DNA of 64,000 nt from CAZVFX01 sp964626565 (GTDB taxonomy: Bacteria; Myxococcota_A; UBA9042; CAIXZC01), in the NCBI GenBank assembly GCA_964626565.1, contig CAZVFX010000019.1, forward strand, positions 12,760 through 76,759, given 5' to 3'. Position 1 is the stretch's first letter, and every line of letters starts with the position of its first letter. Positions 27,001-34,529 of the stretch are shown one piece after another. Under the pieces are notes generated by a model. It saw only the letters and a list, made by a program, of their open reading frames with translations. It was not told the origin of the DNA and searched no databases. The position numbers were made by a program, and so were the translations under genes.

Positions 27001-27186
27001 AACGGCAAATCTCTGGCCGTGCTCAGCGCCAAACGGGGGACTGTGAAGTTGCGGGCTGAAAGCGAAGATTTCAAGATCGGTGGAGAGGTGTGTTCCTTTG
27101 CCGTGGGCTCGGAGGCGGGCGGCCTCACCAGGCTCATCGGCTTCATCGACGATCCCATGTTCATGACCGGCCCGGTGAGAGAGTAG
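24058..27186 (+). CDS. Large secreted metzincin-type zinc metalloprotease
   Basis: 1042 residues from ATG 24058 (GAGGGG 7 nt upstream). The signal peptide MTGTFLMLVCWAVPGLAQ is followed by a beta-rich N-terminal region with a PPC-like segment (YSFTAKAGEVVGVAIDIV). A calcium-binding Asp-rich repeat follows (GEADRDGDLLSADVE, KRDSDNDGLTDFEE). The zinc site is HEMGHLVGLLH at 615-625, with His615, Glu616, His619 and His625. GVMEHGDDSG about 75 residues later may be the Met-turn. Cys-rich inserts and an EF-hand-like DLDRDGRIS follow, then a beta-rich C-terminus. It is probably secreted or cell-surface and Ca2+-stabilised. No inhibitor or secretion genes are adjacent. The substrate is unknown. Confidence 0.85.
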   Translation: MGRIPAMTGTFLMLVCWAVPGLAQQPGQRILPRTSAPASGPRERVVCAPELDEATGLFSHACKEFHDNTPSPDWLARRLFLIAAAARGPFDSDLPEAGRAEYDQLSRPRKPLPLKVGKEAFLSSRARWRWYRDAVASAAARDPAMLQAAPLEPVDKREYFPDEQAPVVWSSSEAPWSMAPPWTYSFTAKAGEVVGVAIDIVKPAPGYWWPDPVVWLVRVEEPGDPERGLAVARSDDEENGLPALSHTVEKEGVFRVIVAPYSPANAGFASVTISRNDEQLVRRRGAFFGGVPLYPGKLAPGDLVLAGADGPGGAYDHDATLTLLPAPWATLPAPYAASNNELDLLPLLLVNREMTEPVLLAGAYRAGGRPAVRVVTSRIAPSRTGDGEADRDGDLLSADVEAVLGTKEKRDSDNDGLTDFEEVFGARRCYADAPVPPYFRLPECTRDHTGRCEFFCSEGTALEARIPLSAVEAPDPTRFDIFVEFDYWQGEGEHPGRHSLPDDQLAIVKRAFERDYRHEEGGGKTEFTPSVPATHLHFLQDDPIPLLDPTRMAYIPANANRYLFFDLFFTPDRKYTSTFHYVVGTHRGAGQSDVLGRTATIGVSGRNSTAGKLVHEMGHLVGLLHNRKTARPSNSPFYLSSLSYGYSHSLPGPIDWDGAFLPCRKQSQCPKYFKCTHFGTPGKLCAPDCGVMEHGDDSGTSFPRFSAGELQLPPDTSEAGTIPEQNFPAWFLPYLYCYRDAGRKLTLNDRLKRFVDPACASGRCVQCDQGMCSIDWDHDGTFQGVSEFDLDRDGRISSERLLDGNDREIIAATSKRGLRPLFKKTIAAFYSGFTGLTARNVLPFPSQVVESHGGYMTDVTNRCDEVARWSPCRNRPRGETAVFRGPASGDGPVDVLFPAGYCLPLESGAAFGVRVKPLQIPSPAEPAVILDSPGIKLLLSGEPDMAIWEARLKGVDGKELSLQIEDPGALGNWTRLSVSVSNGKSLAVLSAKRGTVKLRAESEDFKIGGEVCSFAVGSEAGGLTRLIGFIDDPMFMTGPVRE

Positions 27187-27281
27187 CCGCCTGCTGGCCC
27201 GGGACTTGCAACGCTACCCTATTTGTTGATCACCTGTGATCGCCCGGGGGTATTTTTGAGAGGCACATTCTTGAATTGCCT

Positions 27282-27309
27282 TTGAAAAGAAGATGCAGGT
27301 GCATAGAAT
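27282..27309 (+). promoter_or_regulatory. Sigma-70-type promoter for the IPT/TIG lipoprotein
   Basis: TTGAAA (27282-27287), 16-bp spacer, TAGAAT (27304-27309); both boxes 5/6. It lies 20 nt upstream of GTG 27330. Upstream, GATCAC-CT-GTGATC (27227-27240) followed by a T-run may terminate the preceding gene. Confidence 0.6.
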
Positions 27310-27329
27310 AACTGCGGAGGTTTGAAGCC

Positions 27330-30300
27330 GTGCTCGATAAACTGAAGTTTTTACCGGCCCTGGCCGTGATTGCTTTTCTGGGCCTGATGGCCGGCTGCGG
27401 TATGGAGCCGGTGGTGGACCCGGCTGTTCCGAATGTGGGCACAACCGTTACAGGCACCAAGCTTGGCGGGAAAGATATCCACACTGAAGATAGCGCCTCG
27501 GATCCGGTCTCCGATCCCCTTGAGGACATCGGCGTTGAGTTTGTAGATCCCTCGTTCGGGACTCCGGCCGGCGGGGACATCGTCTTCATCGAAGGATGGG
27601 GTTTCACGAAGAAAGTGAAGGTGTATTTCGGCGACGTCGAAGCCGCAGAGGTCTTCTACGTGAACAGCAAGAAGCTGCGGGTCACCACCCCGGCCCACAC
27701 TCTGGGCGTGGTGGACCTGAGCGTCTGGTGGCCGGGAGGGGAAGTGGAGACGCTGCCTTCCGGATTCTCGTTCGAGACGGACTTGGTGGTTGACTCGGTG
27801 GAACCTGCGGCCGGTCCCATCGCGGGCGGCACCCCCATCGCAGTGACCGGCTCCGGATTCACTCCCGACAGCAAGCTGGTGTTGGGCCATCGGCTGGCGA
27901 TCAACATCGAGGTTGTCGATGAAACCCGCATTTATGCGGTGACTCCGCCCGGCAGTGAGGGTGGCCCCGCGGATGTCTTTGTATCCAACGTAACCGGCAC
28001 CACCACGTCGAAGGACGCGTTTACTTACTCGGTGGTACCGCAAATTGATCATATGGAGCCGGCTGCCGGGCCGATCCAGGGCGGAGAGGAAGCGACGCTC
28101 AGAGGTAAATGGCTCAGCCCGGTTACTGCGGTCCTCATCGGGGACCATGAGGCTGAGATCATCGAGGTGCTCCACGACCGGATCAGGCTGCTGGTACCTG
28201 CTGGCGAAGCGGGTTACGCGGATGTTGTGGCTGTGGGCACATGGGGATGGGACGCGCTGGAGAACGGCTATTTCTATTTCGACCCCGCTTCTTCTCCCTC
28301 GGGCTTGGTCGCGGTGATTCCCGACCGCGGTCCAGAGAAAGGCGGCAACTCGGTGACCGTGTTCGGCTGCGACCTGGTGGCTGACGAAGTTGACGAAGTG
28401 GAATTTGGCGGTTCCTCCGCGGGAGTGGACTCTGTTTTCGAGTCGGAGTGCAGCCTGTTGCTGACTGCGCCTCCGGGCACTGGCACCGTTTCGGTGACTG
28501 CGGCCGGCAAAGATGCAGACTACACATTGCCGGCAGCGTACACCTACGTCGGAAAGATGAAGGTGACCGGGGTGACTCCCAATGAGGGCCCGTTCTCCGG
28601 CGGCACCAAGGTGGAGATCAAGGGAGAAGGGTTTACTCCGGACGTCCAGGTGCTGGTGGGACCCATGGTCGCGGGCAGCGTCGCCTTTGTCGACGAGTTC
28701 ACCCTGGAGGCCGTGACACCTCCCGGCTCGCCGGGCCTCTCCGATTTGAGAGTTGTAGGGTCGGGCGCCACCGCGACCCTTCACGGCGGCTTCCTCTACA
28801 CGGTGGAAGCCCCGGCAGTGTACGCGATTACTCCCAAGTACGGTTCCCGAGCGGGTGGCACCTATTTTGAAGTGATCGGCAGCGGCTTTGAACCCGACGC
28901 CATGGTTTATATAGGCGAGAAGCCTGCGGCCAAGGTGAAGCCCAAGAGCTACGGCCTGTTGACCGGCTACAGCCCGCGCAACGACATGGGCACCTATGAC
29001 GTGATCGTGACCATGAACGCAGGCCAGGATCTGCTTCCCGGGGCGTTCAGCTACTTCGACCCCATTTCCCACTACGGCGGCACCTGGGGCGAGCCTGTGG
29101 ACGGGGCAGTCAACGTGACGGTCATTGATGCAGCCACGTGGGACCCCCTCGAAGACGCGTTCGCAGTCTTGGGTTCCGACCCCGAGACACCGTATCGAGG
29201 CTTTACCAACGATGAGGGACAGGTTACTCTTTCGGGCCCGGGTCTGACCGGCCCTGTGGACGTGCACATAACCAAGAAGGATCACGACGCCGCGAGCGTG
29301 GTTCACTTCGATGCGGAAAACGTCACCGTCTACCTGATTCCGTACCACCCGTCGTCTCCCGGCGATCCTGGCGATCCCCCGCCCGCACTGCTGCCGGGTT
29401 CGCTGGACGGCCGAGTTCTAGGTCTTGGCAAATACGTGGTGATCCCTCCCGGCAACTGCCTGAACAAAAGCCCCGGGGAGAACAACCTCTGCGCGTCGTG
29501 CCTGTATGACGAAGAATGCCCCGCCGGCCGTTGCCTCGAGTTGGGTAAAAGCGGCAAGTTCTGCACCTTCTCCTGTGGTGACGACGGCACTGAGTGCCCG
29601 GATGGATACATGTGCGCCCCGGTCTCCAACAAGGGTTCGCATTGCGTCCCGGCTGCGGGCAGGAAGACTGCTCAGTGCCAGCTTACCCGGACCTCCATCT
29701 ATGAGCAGCTTTACGATGTGGCCGAAATCGTCAACGTGGATTCCGACTCGATGTTTGCCATCGAAGAGGCCAGGCTGGGGGAGATCGCCATCGTCTGCCT
29801 GGGTGGCTGGGAGGACCTGGACACCGGGGAATTTCACCCGGTGACCATGGGTGTGAAACGCCACATCAACGTCGCGCCTGAGCAGCACCTGGCGGACCAG
29901 AACGTACTGCTGAACATCCCGCTGTCCCGTGCGTTGCGCCTCCGAATGGACGACCCGCCCGAATTCGAGAATTACGGAGGAGTTTACAAGATCTCGGCCT
30001 ATCTTGACTTCGGATCCGACGGCATTTTCAAGCTGCCTCAGCGGTTCGAGGGCTACAGCCCGGAAGACATTGTGCTCTCCGAGCTTCCGGAGGAGCTTTC
30101 CGGGGATATTTACGACGCCAAGTACATCTTCTACGCCGGCGCCTACACCAACTCAAAGGACAACACTCCGTACTCGGTGGTGTACTACCGTGACGTGGGC
30201 GAATTGGACGAGGCCGCGGTTGCCGAATTCGACGGCAGCGCGTTTGCACCACAGACCGCCGGGCCCCAAGATACTCTCAACGCGACCTGGACCACCTCCA

Positions 30301-31409
30301 AGGGCACCTACATGGTCGGCGACGACGGTCTGGTGTTTCTTTTCAACGGTCAGTCTTACTATCAGCTTCCCAGCGTCATCGACGAGAACCTGTACGATAT
30401 CGTCGGCTTCGGAGATCTGTTGTTCGCAGTGGGAGAGGGTGGTGCAGTGGTCCACTATGACGGACTGGCATGGCACCTGGTGGGCCGGGTTACCGACATG
30501 CCGCTGAGAAGCGTCTGGGGCAGCGATCCCGACGATCTCCATACGGTTGGGCTGCACCGCATCGTCTCCTACAATGAAGGCGCATGGCACGAGACCAAGG
30601 TCAGCTTCGATCTGTGGGGAGTTTCGGGGACCAGCCCTGATGAGGTCTGGGCGGTGGGCCGCGACGGCGTGGTGCTGTATAACGACGGAAACGACTGGGA
30701 GCTTTTTGAGTCTCCGACCAGTTCCGATCTGTTTGCCGTGCGAGCTTTTGCCGACGGCCGCGTACTGGCGGCCGGGCGCGGCGTCGCGTTCCTTTACGAC
30801 GGTGCGGAATGGGTGGATCTGGGCCTGGACGTGGCTTTCAGGGCCACATCGATTTCCGGCGAGGGAGCAGACAGCTTCTACCTCGCCGGTTCGGCCGGAT
30901 TGGTGGCCTCATACGACCAGGCAGAGGGGTGGACCTATCTGGCGGCTCCGGGCAATTTGCAGGTGAATGCGATTTCGAAGACCGAGGACGGCGGGCTATA
31001 TGCTATAGGGTCGCCGGCCCTGTTGCTGACGCCGTTCATTCCATTCCCAATCTTCACCTCCCCTGAAGACATGGGAACTTTGCTGCAACCCGCGCTGGTG
31101 TGGCACTACGAGGGCAACACCTCGCCTATTTCGGTTCACACCATCGCCATGACGGAGAAGTACGGCAAGTCGCTGTGGCGGTTCGTGATCGACGGAGCGG
31201 TGAGCGAAGTGTTGCTACCCGACTTCCTTTCCATGGTGGGAGTGACGCCCCTTACCTCGGCGGAGAAGCGGGTACGGATCTACAGCGCCCACTCTCCCGG
31301 ATTCAAGATCGGCAACTTTGACTATTCCGATCTCGGCACGCTTTCCTGGCGTAGCTGGGCCTACGACATGATCACATTTGACCCCGAACCAGAGGATCTG
31401 ACGCCATAA
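27330..31409 (+). CDS. Giant lipoprotein with six IPT/TIG domains, Cys-rich insert and C-terminal propeller-like region
   Basis: 1359 residues from GTG 27330 (GGAGG 9 nt upstream). Lipobox LMAGC. Six Ig-like IPT/TIG domains follow at about 65-575; each begins with a variant of ITPxxGPxxGGTxVxIxGxGF (VDSVEPAAGPIAGGTPIAVT, VTGVTPNEGPFSGGTKVEI, VYAITPKYGSRAGGTYFEVI). Next come a carboxypeptidase-regulatory-like fold (VNVTVIDAATWDPLEDAFA), a Cys-rich patch (CASCLYDEECPAGRC) and, in the last 400 residues, repeated VGDDGLVFLFNG / VGEGGAVVHYDG / VGRDGVVLYNDG blades like a beta-propeller. It is a cell-surface protein likely to bind ligands or other cells. It is upstream of and probably cotranscribed with the PLD-family gene. 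Confidence 0.88.
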   Translation: MLDKLKFLPALAVIAFLGLMAGCGMEPVVDPAVPNVGTTVTGTKLGGKDIHTEDSASDPVSDPLEDIGVEFVDPSFGTPAGGDIVFIEGWGFTKKVKVYFGDVEAAEVFYVNSKKLRVTTPAHTLGVVDLSVWWPGGEVETLPSGFSFETDLVVDSVEPAAGPIAGGTPIAVTGSGFTPDSKLVLGHRLAINIEVVDETRIYAVTPPGSEGGPADVFVSNVTGTTTSKDAFTYSVVPQIDHMEPAAGPIQGGEEATLRGKWLSPVTAVLIGDHEAEIIEVLHDRIRLLVPAGEAGYADVVAVGTWGWDALENGYFYFDPASSPSGLVAVIPDRGPEKGGNSVTVFGCDLVADEVDEVEFGGSSAGVDSVFESECSLLLTAPPGTGTVSVTAAGKDADYTLPAAYTYVGKMKVTGVTPNEGPFSGGTKVEIKGEGFTPDVQVLVGPMVAGSVAFVDEFTLEAVTPPGSPGLSDLRVVGSGATATLHGGFLYTVEAPAVYAITPKYGSRAGGTYFEVIGSGFEPDAMVYIGEKPAAKVKPKSYGLLTGYSPRNDMGTYDVIVTMNAGQDLLPGAFSYFDPISHYGGTWGEPVDGAVNVTVIDAATWDPLEDAFAVLGSDPETPYRGFTNDEGQVTLSGPGLTGPVDVHITKKDHDAASVVHFDAENVTVYLIPYHPSSPGDPGDPPPALLPGSLDGRVLGLGKYVVIPPGNCLNKSPGENNLCASCLYDEECPAGRCLELGKSGKFCTFSCGDDGTECPDGYMCAPVSNKGSHCVPAAGRKTAQCQLTRTSIYEQLYDVAEIVNVDSDSMFAIEEARLGEIAIVCLGGWEDLDTGEFHPVTMGVKRHINVAPEQHLADQNVLLNIPLSRALRLRMDDPPEFENYGGVYKISAYLDFGSDGIFKLPQRFEGYSPEDIVLSELPEELSGDIYDAKYIFYAGAYTNSKDNTPYSVVYYRDVGELDEAAVAEFDGSAFAPQTAGPQDTLNATWTTSKGTYMVGDDGLVFLFNGQSYYQLPSVIDENLYDIVGFGDLLFAVGEGGAVVHYDGLAWHLVGRVTDMPLRSVWGSDPDDLHTVGLHRIVSYNEGAWHETKVSFDLWGVSGTSPDEVWAVGRDGVVLYNDGNDWELFESPTSSDLFAVRAFADGRVLAAGRGVAFLYDGAEWVDLGLDVAFRATSISGEGADSFYLAGSAGLVASYDQAEGWTYLAAPGNLQVNAISKTEDGGLYAIGSPALLLTPFIPFPIFTSPEDMGTLLQPALVWHYEGNTSPISVHTIAMTEKYGKSLWRFVIDGAVSEVLLPDFLSMVGVTPLTSAEKRVRIYSAHSPGFKIGNFDYSDLGTLSWRSWAYDMITFDPEPEDLTP

Positions 31410-32608
31410 CACCAGGATTCAAACTGCTGGGACGGCTGTTGGCGGTGGTCCTTTCCGCATCTCTTTCGGCCTGCGCCGATGACGGTGGGGGCGGCGGACC
31501 GGGGTGGCAGGAGATCGGTTTCTGGACCGAGGACACGGTGGCAAGGCCGTCTGTAGACAGCGTCCAGGACACCCAGACTCCCCCACCGCCGGCGCTGGCC
31601 TGCCTCCAGGGGGAAGACCCGCCTGCAGCCTCGGTGTTCTTCTCGAAGGGTTGCGCGCCCGCGGGCGCTTGTACGTGCGCTGAAGTTGATCTGGGCGCAG
31701 TGGTTGCCCACTTTGTGAAGTCGGGTGAGGCCGATGTGGATCTGTCGGTGATGGAGTTGCAGGACTTCAAGATCTCCAATGCGGCTATTGCCGCACACGA
31801 ATCGGGCCGGTTGGTCAGGCTGGTGGTGGATGACGGCTATGCGGACCCCACCGACGAATTGGCGATTGGCGATCTGGTGGCTGCGGGGGTGCAGCCCAAG
31901 TCCGACGCTCCTCACAGCGACAAGATCATGCACCACAAGTTTGCCGTACTGGACGGCGAAACCGTGTTGATCTCATCGGGCAACTTCTCCACCTTTGACG
32001 CACTTTCCAACGCCAACAACCTCCTGGTCTTTCGGTCCCCGGACCTGGCGCAGATTCTAGTTCAGCGTTTTGACAACATGTGGTTCAACGGGGTGTTCCA
32101 CACCGACGCCAACGCCGGCCCTCACCTGGCGCAGGTGAACGGGTACAAAGTCGAGATTCTCTTTGGCCCTTCGTGGAAGATGATCGACCGGTTGGTGGAT
32201 GCGATAGAGAACGCTGAGCAGGCGATCCACTTCAGCATATTTGCGTTCACCCTTGACCAGGTGAAAGATGCGTTGCTGGCCCGTTGCGGTGAGGTGGAGA
32301 TTCTGGGGGTTTACGACAAGGACCAGGGCAACGACGCCAATTCGGTTGCCCCATGGGGATGGTGTGCGGGCGCCCAGATCAGATCGTCCCTGGTGCCGGG
32401 CAACGGATTCGGATTCAACAAACTGCACCACAAGCTCCTCATCGTCGATCCGGCCCTTCCTGCGTCCGGGGTGGTGTTGACGGGCTCGGCCAACTGGTCG
32501 TACAGTGCTGCGACAAAAAACGACGAGACCATGGTAGTTCTCCACGACCCGAGTCTGATAGTTGAGTACGAATCGGAATTCCAGGCCCGTTTTGCCGAGG
32601 CCGAATAG
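31406..32608 (+). CDS. Phospholipase D-family lipoprotein (two HKD motifs), apparent AUA start
   Basis: About 400 residues. Both PLD catalytic motifs are present: HHKFAVLD...SSGN and HHKLLIVD...TGSANWS, so a PLD-fold phosphodiesterase or nuclease is expected, exported and lipid-anchored (LSASLSAC). There is no canonical start upstream of TTG 31439, which would give a signal peptide without positive charge. An in-frame ATA at 31406, overlapping the upstream TAA as ATAA and 9 nt after AGAGGA, gives a proper n-region (TPGFKLLGRLL). I therefore mark ATA as the likely start with TTG 31439 as fallback. Between the HKD halves is FSIFAFTLDQVKDALLARC, typical of PLD. The substrate is unknown. Confidence 0.8.
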   Translation: MTPGFKLLGRLLAVVLSASLSACADDGGGGGPGWQEIGFWTEDTVARPSVDSVQDTQTPPPPALACLQGEDPPAASVFFSKGCAPAGACTCAEVDLGAVVAHFVKSGEADVDLSVMELQDFKISNAAIAAHESGRLVRLVVDDGYADPTDELAIGDLVAAGVQPKSDAPHSDKIMHHKFAVLDGETVLISSGNFSTFDALSNANNLLVFRSPDLAQILVQRFDNMWFNGVFHTDANAGPHLAQVNGYKVEILFGPSWKMIDRLVDAIENAEQAIHFSIFAFTLDQVKDALLARCGEVEILGVYDKDQGNDANSVAPWGWCAGAQIRSSLVPGNGFGFNKLHHKLLIVDPALPASGVVLTGSANWSYSAATKNDETMVVLHDPSLIVEYESEFQARFAEAE

Positions 32609-32658
32609 CTGTCCGGCTAGTCGAGTGGCAGGGGTATTTTTGCGAAACTGTTTTGGTC

Positions 32659-32687
32659 TTGACACGGTTTTGGCGCTGCAATATACT
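32659..32687 (+). promoter_or_regulatory. Strong sigma-70-type promoter for the EKPA-repeat lipoprotein
   Basis: Perfect TTGACA (32659-32664), 17-bp spacer and TATACT (32682-32687, 5/6): the best promoter match in the window. The RBS AGAAGGAGG follows before ATG 32738. Confidence 0.75.
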
Positions 32688-32737
32688 CGGCGCTGAATAT
32701 ACGGTTTTATTGAAAAACCTAGAAGGAGGAGACAGCC

Positions 32738-33624
32738 ATGAGAGGGAAATTGTTTGTCATTCTGGTTCTTGCAATGTTTGTCGTGGGCGTGAGCTCGTGC
32801 GGCAAGAAGGGCGAGGAGAAGAAGGAAGAAGGCAAGAAGACGGAGCAGGTCAAGAAGAAGGGCGAGGAAGAAGCCGCGCCTGCGGACGAGAAGACTGAGA
32901 AGAAGGCGGAAGAGGAAAAGGCTGAAGAGAAGCCTGCCGAGGAAGCCGCTCCTGCCGAAGAAAAGGCAGAGGAGAAGCCGGCTGAGGAGGCCGCTCCCGC
33001 TGAAGAAAAGGCAGAAGAGAAACCGGCTGAGGAAGCCGCTCCTGCCGAAGAAAAGGCAGAAGAGAAGCCGGCTGAAGAAGCCGCTCCTGCCGAAGAAAAG
33101 GCAGAGGAGAAACCGGCTGAGGAAGCCGCTCCCGCCGAAGCAGCAGCTGAGGAGAAGCCGGCTGAAGNNNNNNNNNNNNNNNNNNNNNNNNNNNNNNNNN
33201 NNNNNNNNNNNNNNNNNNNNNNNNNNNNNNNNNNNNNNNNNNNNNNNNNNNNNNNNNNNNNNNNNNNCCGGCTGAGGAAGCCGCTCCCGCCGAAGCAGCA
33301 GCTGAGGAGAAGCCGGCTGAAGAAGCCGCTCCCGCCGAAGCAGCAGCCGAGTAGAAACCGGCTGAGGCCGCCGCCGCTGGCGCCTCCGCGTGCGACAAGT
33401 ATGCGAAGTGCTGCAACGACTACGCAGACGCACTCGGGAAAGTGCAGGGCGTTCCCGCCCAGGCCGTTGAGGCCACTAAGCAGGGTTGCGCGCAGGTCGA
33501 GCAGTTGAAGACCATGGGTGCGGCAGCCGATCAGGCTTGCCAGCAGGCCCTGGATGCAATGGGCCAGGCCGCGGCCGCCTACAAGGCGATGCCGGGCTTT
33601 GCAATGCCGGAGAGCTGCAACTAG
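32738..33624 (+). CDS. EKPA-repeat lipoprotein interrupted by the assembly gap and an in-frame TAG
   Basis: ATG 32738 with an AAGGAGG RBS and a strong promoter. Signal peptide and lipobox (VVGVSSC), then a Lys/Glu-rich start and tandem 15-residue repeats (AEEKPAEEAAPAEEK). The 100-N gap at 33168-33267 falls within the repeats, and the frame cannot be carried across it. After the gap the repeats resume, but codon TAG at 33352-33354 stands where every other repeat has GAG. Beyond it the same frame continues with a well-formed C-terminal domain with conserved-looking cysteines (ACDKYAKCCNDYADALG, GCAQVEQL, ACQQALDAMG) and ends at TAG 33622-33624. Either a base error near the gap or a true nonsense mutation. 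Abundant periplasm-spanning lipoprotein is a guess. Confidence 0.65.
32929..33350. repeat. Tandem 45-bp coding repeat flanking the assembly gap
   Basis: About five near-identical 45-bp units precede the gap (encoding AEEKPAEEAAPAEEK) and about two related units (EEKPAEEAAPAEAAA type) follow it. The repeat is the likely reason the assembly broke here, so the copy number is unknown. Confidence 0.85.
33168..33267. other. Assembly gap of 100 N
   Basis: Exactly 100 N, a conventional placeholder length. The true size is unknown. Reading frames on its two sides should not be joined by counting across it. Confidence 0.99.
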
Positions 33625-33780
33625 AGTCGCACGTCGATTCGTACCCGACGACCCAGATTGAGTGCAGGTCCCGTGGTGCGTAACAGTTGTTGCTCGTGCA
33701 CAACCTGAACGTATCCGACGGCCTGTATGCCCCGATGGCTGCTCCTTTGGTGGTTTTCGGGAGATTAAAGTTGTAGAATT

Positions 33781-33818
33781 ACATTCGGGGAGCCCCTCAA
33801 CCGGGGTTCCCCGAATGT
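33781..33818. terminator. Long hairpin downstream of the repeat lipoprotein
   Basis: ACATTCGGGGA and TCCCCGAATGT are perfect complements, with a further CCCC/GGGG inside (one G/T mismatch) and a 6-nt loop. There is no T-run after it on the plus strand, so it may be a transcript-stabilising or Rho-dependent structure. The 33625-33780 stretch before it holds nothing I can identify. Confidence 0.45.
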
Positions 33819-33902
33819 CGTATTGAGTATTCAGGGCCGGAAGCAGATTGCGTTTCGGCCCTCTCTATTTGAATTGTCCTGCTGCGCCTGTGGAGGTTTC
33901 TC

Positions 33903-34526
33903 ATGCGCTTCCCCTTTCTTTCCGGTTCAGGCATCGCAACGGTAGCGGTCCTTGCCGCCTTGTGCCTGCCTCTGTCGGTCGCCGGATGCAAGAAGGAGAA
34001 GCCCGCCTCCAAAACCGCGGGCAAGAAACAAGAAGCTCCTGCGGAAAAACCCGTACCCGCGCCCACGCCCGACGAGCCTGAGACCACAACCGAGCCCGTA
34101 GCTGCGGCTAGCGTGGACGCGGTCGCCGAGCCGGCGAACCCGGATGTGAAAGCGGAAGTTGCTGGCCCGGAAAAGGCTGAACCGCCTGCCGCAGGCACAC
34201 CGTCCGCCGACGCGGTCCCGCCCCCGGCGATCGACCTCGACCGGCTACGCAAGGTGTTTGTGGCGCTATGGTGTGCGGAACAGAGGGGAGCCAGCCCTGA
34301 AGAAGTGTTGAAGATCTACCATCAGTTCGATTACCCGCCCTTGGAAAACTGGTACGACATCTGGAGCCGGGCGGTGATCTCTCCCGGCTGGGCGCAGTCG
34401 ATTCTCCAGGAGGCGCGTGCAACCTGCCCGCCACCTGACGATGGACCGGAAGTGGACCCCACGAAGGTGTTGGACAATCTGCCCGTTCCTTCCGGGGCGG
34501 CAGAGCCGACAGCCCCCGAGAAGTAG
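33903..34526 (+). CDS. Pro/Ala-rich lipoprotein of unknown function
   Basis: 207 residues; RBS GGAGG precedes ATG 33903. Lipobox PLSVAGC, then a low-complexity Lys/Pro/Ala/Glu linker (about 28-100) similar in style to the upstream lipoprotein. A compact C-terminal domain follows (LDRLRKVFVALWCAEQRG, EEVLKIYHQFDYPPLENWYD) with two cysteines. This end recalls helical lipoproteins with an EVLKIY core, but I do not recognise the family. It lies 3 bp upstream of pdxA, so the two are probably cotranscribed. Confidence 0.75.
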   Translation: MRFPFLSGSGIATVAVLAALCLPLSVAGCKKEKPASKTAGKKQEAPAEKPVPAPTPDEPETTTEPVAAASVDAVAEPANPDVKAEVAGPEKAEPPAAGTPSADAVPPPAIDLDRLRKVFVALWCAEQRGASPEEVLKIYHQFDYPPLENWYDIWSRAVISPGWAQSILQEARATCPPPDDGPEVDPTKVLDNLPVPSGAAEPTAPEK

Positions 34527-34529
34527 TCC

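Noticed and set aside
27351..29348. Long antisense open frame (665 codons) opposite the IPT gene
   Set aside because: Codon-bias shadow of a GC-rich gene; no domain, no RBS, and the plus-strand gene has clear TIG domains and promoter.
27246..32642. Shared GGGGTATTTTTG 12-mer upstream of two lipoprotein promoters
   Set aside because: Distances to the -35 boxes differ (25 and 17 bp) and chance 12-mer pairs are expected in a window of this size.
32621..32644. Sigma-54 promoter before the repeat lipoprotein (TGGCAGGGG...TTGC)
   Set aside because: The GG-GC spacing is not 10 bases; a consensus TTGACA/TATACT promoter follows directly.
32057..33433. Minus-strand open frame across the EKPA repeats and the N-gap
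   Set aside because: Low-complexity Leu/Arg translation of the repeats running through N; the plus strand has promoter, RBS and lipobox.
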